A DNA stretch of 64,000 nt from Plantibacter sp. ME-Dv--P-122b (lineage in GTDB: Bacteria > Actinomycetota > Actinomycetes > Actinomycetales > Microbacteriaceae): positions 372,001 to 436,000 of the forward strand of contig NZ_JARVSC010000001.1 in assembly GCF_030209375.1 (NCBI RefSeq), written 5' to 3'. Numbering within the stretch: position 1 is the first letter of the stretch; the number at the start of each line of letters is the position of its first letter. Under the pieces are notes generated by a model that ran no database searches, had not been told where the DNA came from, and saw nothing but the letters and a program-made list of their open reading frames with translations. The position numbers were made by a program, and so were the translations under genes. Below, in pieces: positions 18,000 to 26,636 of this stretch.

Positions 18000-18536
18000 A
18001 TGGGACGACTGCGTGCCGTGCGAAAGCACTTCTGGAGCTATGCGCGTGGCGTGCTCCGCGGACACCCGGGCGCCAGGATCGAGGCGGGCGTGAAGCTCGG
18101 CGGTCCGGGGACCTACCGGCTCGACCGTGGCTGCACGGTGTCGAAGGGCGCGCAGATGTGGGTCGGCGAGGGCGCGACGCTGCATCTGTCGAAGGGATCG
18201 AAGATCGGCATGCGCACCATCGTGAACGTCGAATCGGGCCTGGATATCGGACCGGACGTCCGGATCTCCTGGGAGGTGCAGATCCTCGACACCGATTTCC
18301 ACTGGACGACGTCGCCGACCGGACGACGCCGCGCCCACACCGCGCCGATCGTCATCGAGCGCAAGGTCCTCATCGGGACGCGCTGCCTGGTGCTGAAGGG
18401 CGTGACCCTCGGCGAGGGTGCCGTCGTCGGTGCGGGCTCGGTCGTCCGCCGCGACGTGCCACCGCGCACCGTCGTCGCGGGGAACCCGGCCGTGGCCGTC
18501 GGCGAGGTCTCCGACTGGGGCAGCGCCGTCGGCTGA
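18000..18536 (+). CDS. hexapeptide-repeat acyltransferase (LbH family)
   Basis: A 178-residue protein with left-handed beta-helix hexapeptide repeats: VKLGG, CTVSKGAQMWVGEGATLHLS, and late in the chain VLIGTRCLVLKGVTLGEGAVVGAGSVV, followed by the usual exit VVAGNPAVAVG. A loop with DTDFHWTT (about residue 98) holds the histidine typical of maltose/galactoside O-acetyltransferase-like enzymes. It probably transfers an acetyl group from acetyl-CoA to a sugar of the repeat unit. TAGGCT near 17960 may be the -10 box. Confidence 0.83.
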   Translation: MGRLRAVRKHFWSYARGVLRGHPGARIEAGVKLGGPGTYRLDRGCTVSKGAQMWVGEGATLHLSKGSKIGMRTIVNVESGLDIGPDVRISWEVQILDTDFHWTTSPTGRRRAHTAPIVIERKVLIGTRCLVLKGVTLGEGAVVGAGSVVRRDVPPRTVVAGNPAVAVGEVSDWGSAVG

Positions 18537-18546
18537 CCGGGCCGGC

Positions 18547-19605
18547 TCAGCGGACATCGGCGTGCCGTCCGCGCGTCGGAGCAGGAGCCGGTCCGCGGAG
18601 GAACCCGGGCGCTTCGTAGAGCACCCGTGCCGGCCCGCGCATGGCGGCCCCGCTGACGAGCAATGACCCGGCGATCGCCAGTCCGGCCAGCACCGGCGGG
18701 AGCCCGGGGGCCACGACCGCGATCGGTGCGACCCGCGCGAGCAGTGCGAGCAGGTAGGCCATGACGATGATGAGCGGTGTGTGGGTCAGGTAGACCGGTA
18801 GGGTGTTCGACCCGATGGACACCAGGCGCGGGATCCGCGCGAGCCAGCGGCTGACGGTCACCCCGGTGACGACGCCGAGGACGCAGTTCACGAAGTACAG
18901 GCCGGGCACCCAGCGCAGTCCGAACACGGCGACCACTGCGGAGACCGCGACCCAGGAGACCATCAGGGACACCAGGAGCGCCCCCACTCGCGCGCGGCTC
19001 AGGCGGAACACCGCGTCTTTCAGGTAGAGACCGGCGAGGAAGAAGAAGCAGTACTTGATCGAGCCGCTCCACCCGATGTTGGCGGTCTCCCACCCGCTGA
19101 GCGCGGCGGCCGAACAGACACCGGCGACCGCCAGCTGGATCCGCCAGTCGATGCGTCGGATGAGCTTCGCGACGACGAAGAAGATCGCGAGCGCCCAGAT
19201 GAACCACAGCTCGAACCGCGGCGCGATCGGTGAGACGACCAGGTCGCGGATCGTGCCGACGAGGTTGATCGGTTGTCCCTTCATCGTCAGCCCCAGGAGG
19301 AACACCGCCGAGCCGATGACCTCCCAGACGAGGAACACCCAGACGAACAGCGAGAGCTTCGAGCGCCACAGGGCCCGCCAAGAGGCGGTCAGCCACTTCG
19401 CGGCGAAGAGTCCGGCAAGCATGAAGAACAGCGGCATGCGCAGCGAGGAGAGGGCCTCGTTGACCTGACGCCACCCGTCGATCTCGAACCCGGCCCCGAG
19501 GAGCCAGCTCGCCGAGTGGTACGTGGCGACGAGGGTGATGGCGAGCCCCTTGCCGGCGTCGACCCACTCGAGGCGCGGCTTGGCCTCCGGCGTAGCGGCG
19601 GTCAT
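18547..19605 (-). CDS. membrane acyltransferase 3 family protein
   Basis: A 352-residue integral membrane protein with about ten hydrophobic helices and the acyltransferase-3 signature: EWVDAGKGLAITLVATYHS near the N-terminus, whose His is the catalytic candidate, and SLRMPLFFMLAGLF (about residue 55), then NTLPVYLTHTPLII near the C-terminus. These proteins O-acylate exported or lipid-linked glycans at the membrane. Its ATG overlaps the stop of the polymerase gene (ATGA), so the two form an operon. Confidence 0.87.
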   Translation of the reverse strand: MTAATPEAKPRLEWVDAGKGLAITLVATYHSASWLLGAGFEIDGWRQVNEALSSLRMPLFFMLAGLFAAKWLTASWRALWRSKLSLFVWVFLVWEVIGSAVFLLGLTMKGQPINLVGTIRDLVVSPIAPRFELWFIWALAIFFVVAKLIRRIDWRIQLAVAGVCSAAALSGWETANIGWSGSIKYCFFFLAGLYLKDAVFRLSRARVGALLVSLMVSWVAVSAVVAVFGLRWVPGLYFVNCVLGVVTGVTVSRWLARIPRLVSIGSNTLPVYLTHTPLIIVMAYLLALLARVAPIAVVAPGLPPVLAGLAIAGSLLVSGAAMRGPARVLYEAPGFLRGPAPAPTRGRHADVR

Positions 19606-20948
19606 CTGCGCACCGCCGACCGGGGGCTCGGCAGGGTGCGCAGCGCGACGGTCCCCGACGGATCGGTCCGGTGCCGAGTCGCCACCGGGACGAAGGCCAC
19701 CCCGAGGAACAGCATCGTGAGGAGCATGGACGAGTCGATCGGGCTGAAGCACAGGTTCCACAGCATCCTGATCGCGAGCCAGACCACGAGGGCGCTGGCC
19801 GCGCGGCGGGCGAGTCCGTCGCCGATGGCGCGGAAGGTCAGGACGAACAGGAGCACGACCAGCGCGGCCCCCAGGAGTCCGAAGCGCACCCACAGGTCGC
19901 CGATCATTGAGTGGACCTCGTAGCCGTTGCCGAACATGTACCGCTCGACGTACCCGTTGTTCGGCTGGTAGCCGATGAAGGACATGCCGGTCTTCGCCGA
20001 CAGGATGTCGGACAGGGTCGGGAGCGCTCCAGAACCGTAGCCGAGCGGACGGTTCGCGACGAGCTCGACGGTGGCGGCGGCCTCAGGCCTGCCGCCCACG
20101 ATGAGGTTCCCCGAGGTGTCGATCTGCGCCTGGGTGCGTTCCTGGGTCCGCTCACCGAGCAGCCCGCCCAGGATCACGGCCTGCGCGATGGTGTACACGG
20201 CCGCGGCGAGGACGCCGAGCCCGAGGAGTGTCCGGACCGTGGAGCCGCGCCCGCCCGGGCTCGACGGACGCAGTTGCCAGAGCACGAGGGCCGCCGTCAT
20301 CACGAGCATCGCGCTTCCGGAACGGGCGTCGTTCAGGGCGCCGATGACGCCGATGACGGCGATGACCGCGAACTCCATGAGCCGCGAGCCCCAGCGCCAC
20401 GCCAGGGCCAGGAGCAGGACGGTCAGCGGCAGGGACAGTCCGAAGCGCCAGACGTTGACGCTCGAGAGTCCGTTCCCGAGGGGGATGGCCGCCACCATGC
20501 CGAGTCCGAACCAGACCGCGACCGTGGGGGCGCCGATCACCGTACGCGCCCAGAGCAGCGCACCGGTGCCGGCGACGAGCCCCAGCACCATGAAGGAGTT
20601 CCCGGCCAGCAGGGTCTGGCTGGTGGACTGTCCGGCGCTGCTGAATGCGGTCAGGACGGCTCCCATGGCGATCGCGGCGAGTCCGAGGACGCCGAACAGG
20701 CGGGCCTCGCGGTACCGGGCCAGCACGGGGAGCCACACGGGGATGAGGAGGAGGGCGAAGACGTAGCCCACCTTGAGTCCCTGCGGGAGGTCGATCGACA
20801 TCGCGAGCAGGACGGCCGCCGTCGCCGCCGCAGCCCGGTCCATCCACGTGTGCGGTCGGAGCGGTCCGCCGGGCTCGACGGCCGTCGGGGTGGGCACGGC
20901 CGGGGGAGTGGCGGGGCGGGTCGCTCGGATGCTCGGTCGTGCCGTCAT
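19602..20948 (-). CDS. Wzy-like polysaccharide polymerase / O-antigen ligase family membrane protein
   Basis: About 448 residues with a Pro-rich cytoplasmic N-terminus (to about residue 30) and roughly eleven membrane helices. A large external loop (about 265-320) precedes a helix with NNGYVERYMFGNGYEVHSMIGDLWVRFGLLG, the region that in O-antigen ligase/Wzy proteins carries conserved H and R residues. It should polymerise flipped repeat units outside the membrane. A GAGGGGG ribosome site supports 20948. The promoter region contains a TAGAAT -10 box (21084-21089) and paired palindromes. The gene directs the first of two coupled cistrons; the second is the acyltransferase. Assignment as polymerase rather than ligase rests on context. 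Confidence 0.78.
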   Translation of the reverse strand: MTARPSIRATRPATPPAVPTPTAVEPGGPLRPHTWMDRAAAATAAVLLAMSIDLPQGLKVGYVFALLLIPVWLPVLARYREARLFGVLGLAAIAMGAVLTAFSSAGQSTSQTLLAGNSFMVLGLVAGTGALLWARTVIGAPTVAVWFGLGMVAAIPLGNGLSSVNVWRFGLSLPLTVLLLALAWRWGSRLMEFAVIAVIGVIGALNDARSGSAMLVMTAALVLWQLRPSSPGGRGSTVRTLLGLGVLAAAVYTIAQAVILGGLLGERTQERTQAQIDTSGNLIVGGRPEAAATVELVANRPLGYGSGALPTLSDILSAKTGMSFIGYQPNNGYVERYMFGNGYEVHSMIGDLWVRFGLLGAALVVLLFVLTFRAIGDGLARRAASALVVWLAIRMLWNLCFSPIDSSMLLTMLFLGVAFVPVATRHRTDPSGTVALRTLPSPRSAVRR

Positions 20949-21083
20949 GATCGCCCCCTCATGGCTCCGGTCGGATCGTCGGTTCGCCGGGGCCGTAGGG
21001 TTCGAGGACGTTCGGGCGTCGTTCGATTCGGGAGGGCCTGGAGTGGGGATGCGCCGGGTCAGCATCCTTCCACCGGTGCTCCG

Positions 21084-21089
21084 ATTCTA
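21084..21089 (-). promoter_or_regulatory. -10 box (TAGAAT) for the polymerase operon
   Basis: Read on the minus strand the hexamer is TAGAAT, about 136 bases before the start codon at 20948. The centres of the two palindromes at 21112-21152 lie about 34 and 56 bp upstream of it. Confidence 0.5.
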
Positions 21090-21111
21090 CTGAAGGGCAC
21101 CCCCGAGGGCC

Positions 21112-21152
21112 TTCCCCCGTTCGCGGGGATGTTGCCCCCAAAGCGAGGGGTG
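21112..21152 (-). promoter_or_regulatory. paired C/G palindromes upstream of the polymerase operon (operator candidate)
   Basis: CCCCCGTTCGCGGGG (21114-21128) and TGCCCCCAAAGCGAGGGGTG (21133-21152) are two palindromic elements with centres about 21.5 bp apart. The second is identical over 20 bases, in inverse orientation, to 31085-31104 upstream of another polysaccharide operon. Confidence 0.55.
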
Positions 21153-21158
21153 ACGACT

Positions 21159-21188
21159 GAACGGCGTGTGCCGGAGCACACGCCGTTC
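21159..21188 (-). terminator. 13-bp stem-loop after the beta-helix gene
   Basis: Perfect 13-bp inverted repeat (arm begins GAACGGCGTGTGC) with a four-base loop CGGA, about 20 bases downstream of the stop codon at 21209. No U-tract follows on the minus strand. Confidence 0.6.
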
Positions 21189-21208
21189 CGATCATGATCC
21201 GAAGGTGA

Positions 21209-23911
21209 TCAGGGGCTGAGGAGGCTCCCCGCCCGCGCCGGGGCGATCCCAGCCTGCAACCCCAGCAGGCCGGCGATGGAGCTCGGCACGGCGACCACGA
21301 CGAGCGCCGACTGGACGAGTGCCGCCGGCGTCAATTGGTAGCCCGCCGTCGTGACCGCAGTGCCCTCGACGAGTACCGACCGCCGTTCCTGGCCGGTCGC
21401 CTTCGTGAACGCGGCCACCGTCGCGAAGCTCTTCGCGGTCGCTGCACCCTGTCCCCAGCGCACCGCGAGCGACGGGGCGTTCGCGGAGGCGCGCTGGTAG
21501 ACGTTGCCGTTCAGCGTGAGCTTCATCTGCTCGGCAGTGAACTCCTTCGACTGGTCCTCCACGCAGACGAGGCACCCACCGCCGGCACCCGAGATGACGT
21601 TGTTCGACACCGTGACGTTCTTGATGATCCACGGCACCGTCATGTCGGGCAGCGGCTGACGCCGGTCGTGGCCCGCGGAGTTCACGTTCGTCTGGCGACG
21701 CTTGTCCTGGGTCAGCTGCAGGGCGGCCATCGAGTTGCCCGTGATGGTGTTGTTCCACACCTGCACGTTGCCGGTGTTCCCGATCCACAGGCCGTACCGC
21801 CCGTTCGAGGCGATGACGTTGTTCGTCACGGAGAACGTGTCCGAGATCTCGAGGATGATCCCGGTCGCTCCGTTGCCGATGGAACGGTTCCCCGAGACCT
21901 TCCCGTTGTACACGGACTCGTCGAGCCAGAGGCCGACGGTGGTGTTCTTCTGGAAGTCGTTGTCGGTGAACGCGACGGTGCGCGAACGCGTGATCTTGAA
22001 CCCACCGGACACCGGCATCCGGTTGAAGTTCTGCACGTTGTTGCCCGAGATCACGGAGTTCTTCAGCGTGAACTTATCGGCCGAGTTCGCTCCGCCGCCC
22101 ATCATCCCGTTGCCGGTCGCGGTGATGTTCGCGAAGGTCACGCCGGTGCCCCACGCGTACATGCCGATCGTGGCGTTGTCCTGCACCACGAGGTTCTCGA
22201 AGGTGATGGCGTCGTTCTGCGCCGTGATCGCACCCATCTGGTAGACCGAGTTGCCGTAGTTCCGGACACCGAGGCCGCGCACGACGCTGCCGACGCTCTT
22301 CACGGCGAGTGCCGTCTGGAGCTTGCTCGCCGTGACGGTCTTCCCGGAAGGGTCCGTCCCGAGGATGAGGCGCTTCCCAACGCGGTCGACGAAGAAGGCA
22401 CCCGCTCCCACCGCTCCCTCACTGGCGACCTGTTGCTGGGCGACGCCGTCGACCCATACCTGGTCGGGGTAGGCGGCGAGCGGGTAGGCGGGGTTGATGA
22501 ACTTGATGGCCTCGGCACTGCCGTCCGACGCACCCTTGGTGAAGGTCGGGCTGGTGTCGAAACCGGTGTTCCATCCGGAGACGGCCCATCCGACGGAGCT
22601 CTTCTTCCAACCGGTCACGGTGGAGCTGCCGTCGAGCCAGACCGCCTCCTTCGGGTACGACTGGATGGTGAGCTTCTTCGAGCTCGCGATGACGACGCTC
22701 TCCCGGTAGGTCCCGGCCCGGAGTACGAGGGTGGAGCCGCTCGGAGCCCGATCGACGGCGTGCGCGAGCGAGGTGTAGGGCGAGGCGAGCGTCCCGGAGC
22801 CCCCGGCGCGCGAACCGGGAGACACATAGAGCGCCTTAGCCGGAATGGCGTAGGACGTCGACCCGACCGGTGCTGAACCGCGGCCCGTCGAGGGGACCTG
22901 CGAATCGGGAGCAGTGGGTGTGGTCGGCGTGGTGGGCGTCGTCGGTTCGGCCGGCGTGGTGGGCTCCGGCGCCGGTGTCTCCTCGGGGTCCGTGGGTTCC
23001 GTCGGCGCGGGGACCTGCGTCGTCGGTTCCGGTTCCGGATTCGCCGACGTCGACGTGACGGGGGCGGCGCTCAGCGCGCTGATGCCGAGGCCCTGCGGTG
23101 CGGCCGCGCTCGACAGATACCCCCAGACCCCGATGCCGCCGGACTGGAGACGCTGCGCACTCGCATCAGTGGCGATCCGCTGCCAGGACGGCTTCGCGCC
23201 ACCGACGACCCACGCACGACTCGCGATCGTCACGGTGGCGGACGATCGGGTGCGGAGGTCCATCTGGAGCGACTGCCCCGGCTGGAGGCCGGAGGCGATG
23301 AGTGCCTCCTTGGAGAGCCTCGTCTGGTCGGCGGTGGAGCCGTCGACGCGTGCGGTACCGAGGTAGACCGAACCGTCGGGCGTGACGCGCAAGGTGCTCT
23401 GGTAGTACCGCTCGCCGTCGGAGCGGGCTTGCAGCCCGAAGTACAGTCCGCTGCCCGCGGTGGGGAGGGCCGGGACGGTGATCGTCGCGGTCGACTGCAC
23501 GTCGGCGATCTGGACAGCAGAGAGCAGTGCCTGCCGGGCTGTGCCCGGGGTGGCGAAGGACATGCTGCCTCCACCTGCCACGGCCAGTCCGGTGGTGACC
23601 GGGGAGGTGTAGGCGCCTCCGAGCTCTGCGGTGCCGAAACCGCTCGCGACCGTCCGGGCGAAGGTGTCGTTGACGACGGGGGAGCCGACCTTCCAGGTCT
23701 CTGTGGCGGCGCTCGCCGGCGTCGCCACCGTGAAGGAGGCGAGGATCAGCGCCCCAGCGGCGGCACCGGCGGCCAGCAGTGAGCCGAGGCGTCGGGTACG
23801 TCCCTGTCGCTCAGGTGTCGCGGCTCGGCGGCTCGTCGTCTGGTTCAGGTGCCGGCGGTCGGCGGGGGGACCGGCTGCGTACGGATCGGAAGTCAAAAGG
23901 GGGTTCCTCAC
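21209..23911 (-). CDS. secreted right-handed parallel beta-helix protein with N-terminal DTFART/WG module
   Basis: The 900-residue product has a 40-residue basic leader, a hydrophobic signal segment (about 42-69) and then a roughly 200-residue module starting VNDTFARTVASGFG (79-285), also found in the two giant surface proteins. A Pro/Thr/Glu-rich linker (290-345) leads to a pectate-lyase-like beta-helix: LYVSPGSRAGGSGTLASPYT opens it (about 362) and many N-N-V/I-turn repeats follow (about 510-740), among them NNVISG and NNTITG. Similar folds occur in polysaccharide lyases, epimerases and hydrolases, but a clear active site cannot be recognised. The GTG start at 23911 lies 101 bases inside the preceding gene. 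It may trim, modify or bind the exopolysaccharide. Confidence 0.8.
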   Translation of the reverse strand: MRNPLLTSDPYAAGPPADRRHLNQTTSRRAATPERQGRTRRLGSLLAAGAAAGALILASFTVATPASAATETWKVGSPVVNDTFARTVASGFGTAELGGAYTSPVTTGLAVAGGGSMSFATPGTARQALLSAVQIADVQSTATITVPALPTAGSGLYFGLQARSDGERYYQSTLRVTPDGSVYLGTARVDGSTADQTRLSKEALIASGLQPGQSLQMDLRTRSSATVTIASRAWVVGGAKPSWQRIATDASAQRLQSGGIGVWGYLSSAAAPQGLGISALSAAPVTSTSANPEPEPTTQVPAPTEPTDPEETPAPEPTTPAEPTTPTTPTTPTAPDSQVPSTGRGSAPVGSTSYAIPAKALYVSPGSRAGGSGTLASPYTSLAHAVDRAPSGSTLVLRAGTYRESVVIASSKKLTIQSYPKEAVWLDGSSTVTGWKKSSVGWAVSGWNTGFDTSPTFTKGASDGSAEAIKFINPAYPLAAYPDQVWVDGVAQQQVASEGAVGAGAFFVDRVGKRLILGTDPSGKTVTASKLQTALAVKSVGSVVRGLGVRNYGNSVYQMGAITAQNDAITFENLVVQDNATIGMYAWGTGVTFANITATGNGMMGGGANSADKFTLKNSVISGNNVQNFNRMPVSGGFKITRSRTVAFTDNDFQKNTTVGLWLDESVYNGKVSGNRSIGNGATGIILEISDTFSVTNNVIASNGRYGLWIGNTGNVQVWNNTITGNSMAALQLTQDKRRQTNVNSAGHDRRQPLPDMTVPWIIKNVTVSNNVISGAGGGCLVCVEDQSKEFTAEQMKLTLNGNVYQRASANAPSLAVRWGQGAATAKSFATVAAFTKATGQERRSVLVEGTAVTTAGYQLTPAALVQSALVVVAVPSSIAGLLGLQAGIAPARAGSLLSP

Positions 23912-25127
23912 GGGGATCGGGAGCGTCCGATCCCTCGACGCGGAGCAGGGGCGGGGGTGATGCGATCGCGTCGTGCGGGGCGGACTCGGCCTTCGGGAGG
24001 CCGTTTCGGTCGGGTGGCGCTGGAGTGTTGTTGAGGGATGCTACAGCAGGGATCTGTGACGGGTCCATGTTTCGGAGGCGAAGATCCGAGGTGGTCGTCC
24101 ACCTCCGGACCGGGACGGAGAAGACGCCGGGTACCGAACGGAGAAGTCGGTGGATGCCTAGTGATACGAGGATCGACAGCGCGGTGAGGGAAGGAGGGAG
24201 TGCTACCAGCTGCCAGGATGCCATCTCATCGGCGACCGGGTGCAGCGCTCCGGCGACGGCAATCATAGGAAACGTATGTACGAGGTAGATCGGAAGGGTC
24301 CTGGTGCCGAGGAAGGCCAGGAACGCCCCCGCGCGCACGCGGGACAACACCACGGCGAGCGCGATGCCGGTCGCGGTCGCTACGAGGCCCGCCCCGAGCA
24401 GGACGAAAGGGAGGAACCGCCACTCGGTGCGGAGGACGACGGCGACGATGGCCCCGTAGACCACGACGAGCGCGAGGAGGTGTCTGAGCCGGAGCCGCGG
24501 GGCGATCCGTCGGACGAGTGGGGCCGCATGCGCGGCGAGGAGGAAGAAGCAGAAATAGCGCCCTGCCTTCTCCCACGGCACGCCGAGCGACGAGAACATC
24601 CCGGTGCCGAACGCAGCGGAGACGACCGCGGCGAGCCCGAGCTGCAGGAGACGAGGCCAGCTGCGGATGAGCCAGGCGATCGTGAAGTAGATCGGCAGGG
24701 CGTAGATGAACCAGAGGTTGGGGTGCGGCTGGACGAGGATCGAGGCGAAGGACCACCAGGTCACCGGGTCCGGTATGTCGCTCATGGGGGGCATCACCGC
24801 GCCGTATGCGGTCTGCACGGTGCTCCACACCACGTAGAGATAGAGGAGCAGCACCAGACGCTTGCGGAACAGATCCCCGAAGGAGCGGGCGATGGCCGAG
24901 GGCGCCAGCAGCCCGGAGACGAAGAAGAACAGCGGCATCCGGAAGGTGTCGAGGGGCGTGCTGGCGAGCGCCCACGGACCGGCGATCCCGGCCACACCGA
25001 GGTACATCACGGCGTGGAACAGCACCACGAGGATGATGGCGATTCCGCGTGCGGAATCGATCCAGGTTTCTCGGGAACCGGCGCCCGTGGACGGACCCGG
25101 CCGCGCGTGTCGGGCCGTTGCGGACAT
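23811..25127 (-). CDS. membrane acyltransferase 3 family protein with long disordered tail
   Basis: A 438-residue protein. Residues 15-340 form an acyltransferase-3 membrane domain: TWIDSARGIAIILVVLFHAV at the start with the candidate catalytic His, DTFRMPLFFFVSGLL (about 60), and TRTLPIYLVHTFPMI (about 270). It likely O-acylates the polysaccharide. Residues 345-438 are a Pro/Ser/Arg/Asp-rich tail with no predicted structure, and its last 101 bases overlap the next gene in another frame. The start is five bases after the stop of the Wzz/BY-kinase gene, so it belongs to that operon. The tail could be real or the result of an ancestral stop loss. Confidence 0.82.
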   Translation of the reverse strand: MSATARHARPGPSTGAGSRETWIDSARGIAIILVVLFHAVMYLGVAGIAGPWALASTPLDTFRMPLFFFVSGLLAPSAIARSFGDLFRKRLVLLLYLYVVWSTVQTAYGAVMPPMSDIPDPVTWWSFASILVQPHPNLWFIYALPIYFTIAWLIRSWPRLLQLGLAAVVSAAFGTGMFSSLGVPWEKAGRYFCFFLLAAHAAPLVRRIAPRLRLRHLLALVVVYGAIVAVVLRTEWRFLPFVLLGAGLVATATGIALAVVLSRVRAGAFLAFLGTRTLPIYLVHTFPMIAVAGALHPVADEMASWQLVALPPSLTALSILVSLGIHRLLRSVPGVFSVPVRRWTTTSDLRLRNMDPSQIPAVASLNNTPAPPDRNGLPKAESAPHDAIASPPPLLRVEGSDAPDPREEPPFDFRSVRSRSPRRPPAPEPDDEPPSRDT

Positions 25128-25131
25128 CGGG

Positions 25132-26571
25132 CTACCGCTCTCCGGCGGTCTCCGGCATCGGCTCGGAGGCCGAGGACGCGGACGATCGCCGACGCGGGCG
25201 GAGGGCGTGGCTGCTCTGACGGGGTCGGGCGTTCTCGTCGTCCGTGTAGTAGGTGGTCCGCTCGTGGTGCCGCACGTCGTTCGCCACCACGCCGAGGACG
25301 CGTGCGCCGACCGAATCGAGGTTGGACAGCGCCTTCTGGAGCTGCTGCCGCTTCGTCCGACGCTCTCGGACGACGACGATCGCGCCGTCGGTCTCGTGGA
25401 CGAGCCAGAGCGGGTCGGTGACCGGGATGACCGGGGAGGTGTCGATCACCACGAAGTCGTATCTCGCTTTGAGCGCCTCGAGGGTGCCGCGCATCGTGTC
25501 CGAGGCGAGGAGCTGGTTGGGGTTCGGCGGCACGGCGCCCGCGACGAGGACGTCGAGGCCGGGGACGCCCCAGGGCTGCACGGCGTCCTCGAGCGAGGAG
25601 TCGCCCAGAAGCACGCTGGTGAGGCCGACCGATCCCTCGAGGCCGGTGTAGTCGGCGATCGAGGGGTTCCGGAGGTCGCCGTCGACGAGGATGACGCTCC
25701 CGCTCGACTCGGCCAACGACATGGCGAGACCGACCGAGACGGAGCTCTTCCCCTCGCCGGGGAGTGCGGAGGTGACCACCACGGAGGCCACGGGCTTGTC
25801 GACGTCGGCGAAGGCGAGGCTCATGCACAGCGACCGGAACGCCTCGGCGGTGACGCCGTTCGGGCTGGAGCGGACGACCTGGGCGATGCGCCGGTCGCGC
25901 GAGGTGCGGCCGATCTCCGCGAGGAGGGGCAGGTCGGTGACCAGGTCGATGTCGGTGTTGCTCCGGATGCGGGTGTCCACGAGTTGGCGGAGGACTGCCC
26001 AAGCGAGGCCGAGCAGGACGCCGACCGCAGCGCCGAGACCGGTGATCAGCCGGACATCCGGCGACACCGGGTTCACCGGTGCCGATGCCGGCGAGATGAT
26101 GGTGAGCTGCACCGAGGCGGCCTGCGCCGCATCCTTCGGGGAGATGTTCGCGACGGCGTCTGACAACGACTTCGCGATGCCGTCGGCGATCGCCCTGGCG
26201 AGCTCCGGGTCGGAGTTCACGACGGAGATGTCGACCACGACGGTGTTGAGCGGGGTGTCGGCCGTGACCGTCCGGGCGAGCTGGGCGACCGTCAGGTCGA
26301 GACCGAGGTCGTTGATGACCGGCTGCAGGACGTACGGGGATTTCGCGATGAGGGCGTAGGACTGCACGAGGTTCTGCACGTAGGTCGATCCCTGGACGAG
26401 TTCGCTCGTCGACTCGCCGTACGCGGCGGAGGCGTAGGCGCTGCTCGTCGAGCGGTACATGCTCGGCATGGACTGCGCGTAGACGTAGCCGCCCGCTGCG
26501 CCGAGGAGCGCCAGGATGAGGATGACGGCCCACTGCTTGCGGATCGCGCCGAGGTAGTCGTGAACGGTCAC
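25132..26571 (-). CDS. polysaccharide co-polymerase / BY-type tyrosine kinase (Wzz-Wzc fusion)
   Basis: The 479-residue protein combines an N-terminal Wzz chain-length domain between two membrane segments (about 16-36 and 175-205) with a cytoplasmic tyrosine autokinase. The kinase shows Walker A ALPGEGKSS (about 270), Walker A' ILVDGDLRNPS (about 298) and Walker B FVVIDTSPV (about 385). A tyrosine pair in TTYYTDDEN (about 443) and a basic tail follow, but a long Tyr cluster is absent. Such proteins control polymerisation and export of exopolysaccharide. The GTG at 26571 is favoured because AAGGG lies upstream and the chain begins VTVHDYL as in relatives. The tyrosine phosphatase gene is divergent. 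Confidence 0.9.
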   Translation of the reverse strand: MTVHDYLGAIRKQWAVILILALLGAAGGYVYAQSMPSMYRSTSSAYASAAYGESTSELVQGSTYVQNLVQSYALIAKSPYVLQPVINDLGLDLTVAQLARTVTADTPLNTVVVDISVVNSDPELARAIADGIAKSLSDAVANISPKDAAQAASVQLTIISPASAPVNPVSPDVRLITGLGAAVGVLLGLAWAVLRQLVDTRIRSNTDIDLVTDLPLLAEIGRTSRDRRIAQVVRSSPNGVTAEAFRSLCMSLAFADVDKPVASVVVTSALPGEGKSSVSVGLAMSLAESSGSVILVDGDLRNPSIADYTGLEGSVGLTSVLLGDSSLEDAVQPWGVPGLDVLVAGAVPPNPNQLLASDTMRGTLEALKARYDFVVIDTSPVIPVTDPLWLVHETDGAIVVVRERRTKRQQLQKALSNLDSVGARVLGVVANDVRHHERTTYYTDDENARPRQSSHALRPRRRSSASSASEPMPETAGER

Positions 26572-26636
26572 GTCACTGCCCTTCTGCCGGCACCTGGCCG
26601 GGGCTGTGCTGCGGGCGGCGCGGGACGGCCGCCCTG

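Noticed and set aside
22899-22993. Pro/Thr/Glu repeat in the beta-helix protein as a sortase or anchor region
   Set aside because: It is internal, between two folded parts; the nearby PSTG does not form an LPXTG signal with a C-terminal membrane helix. Treated as linker.
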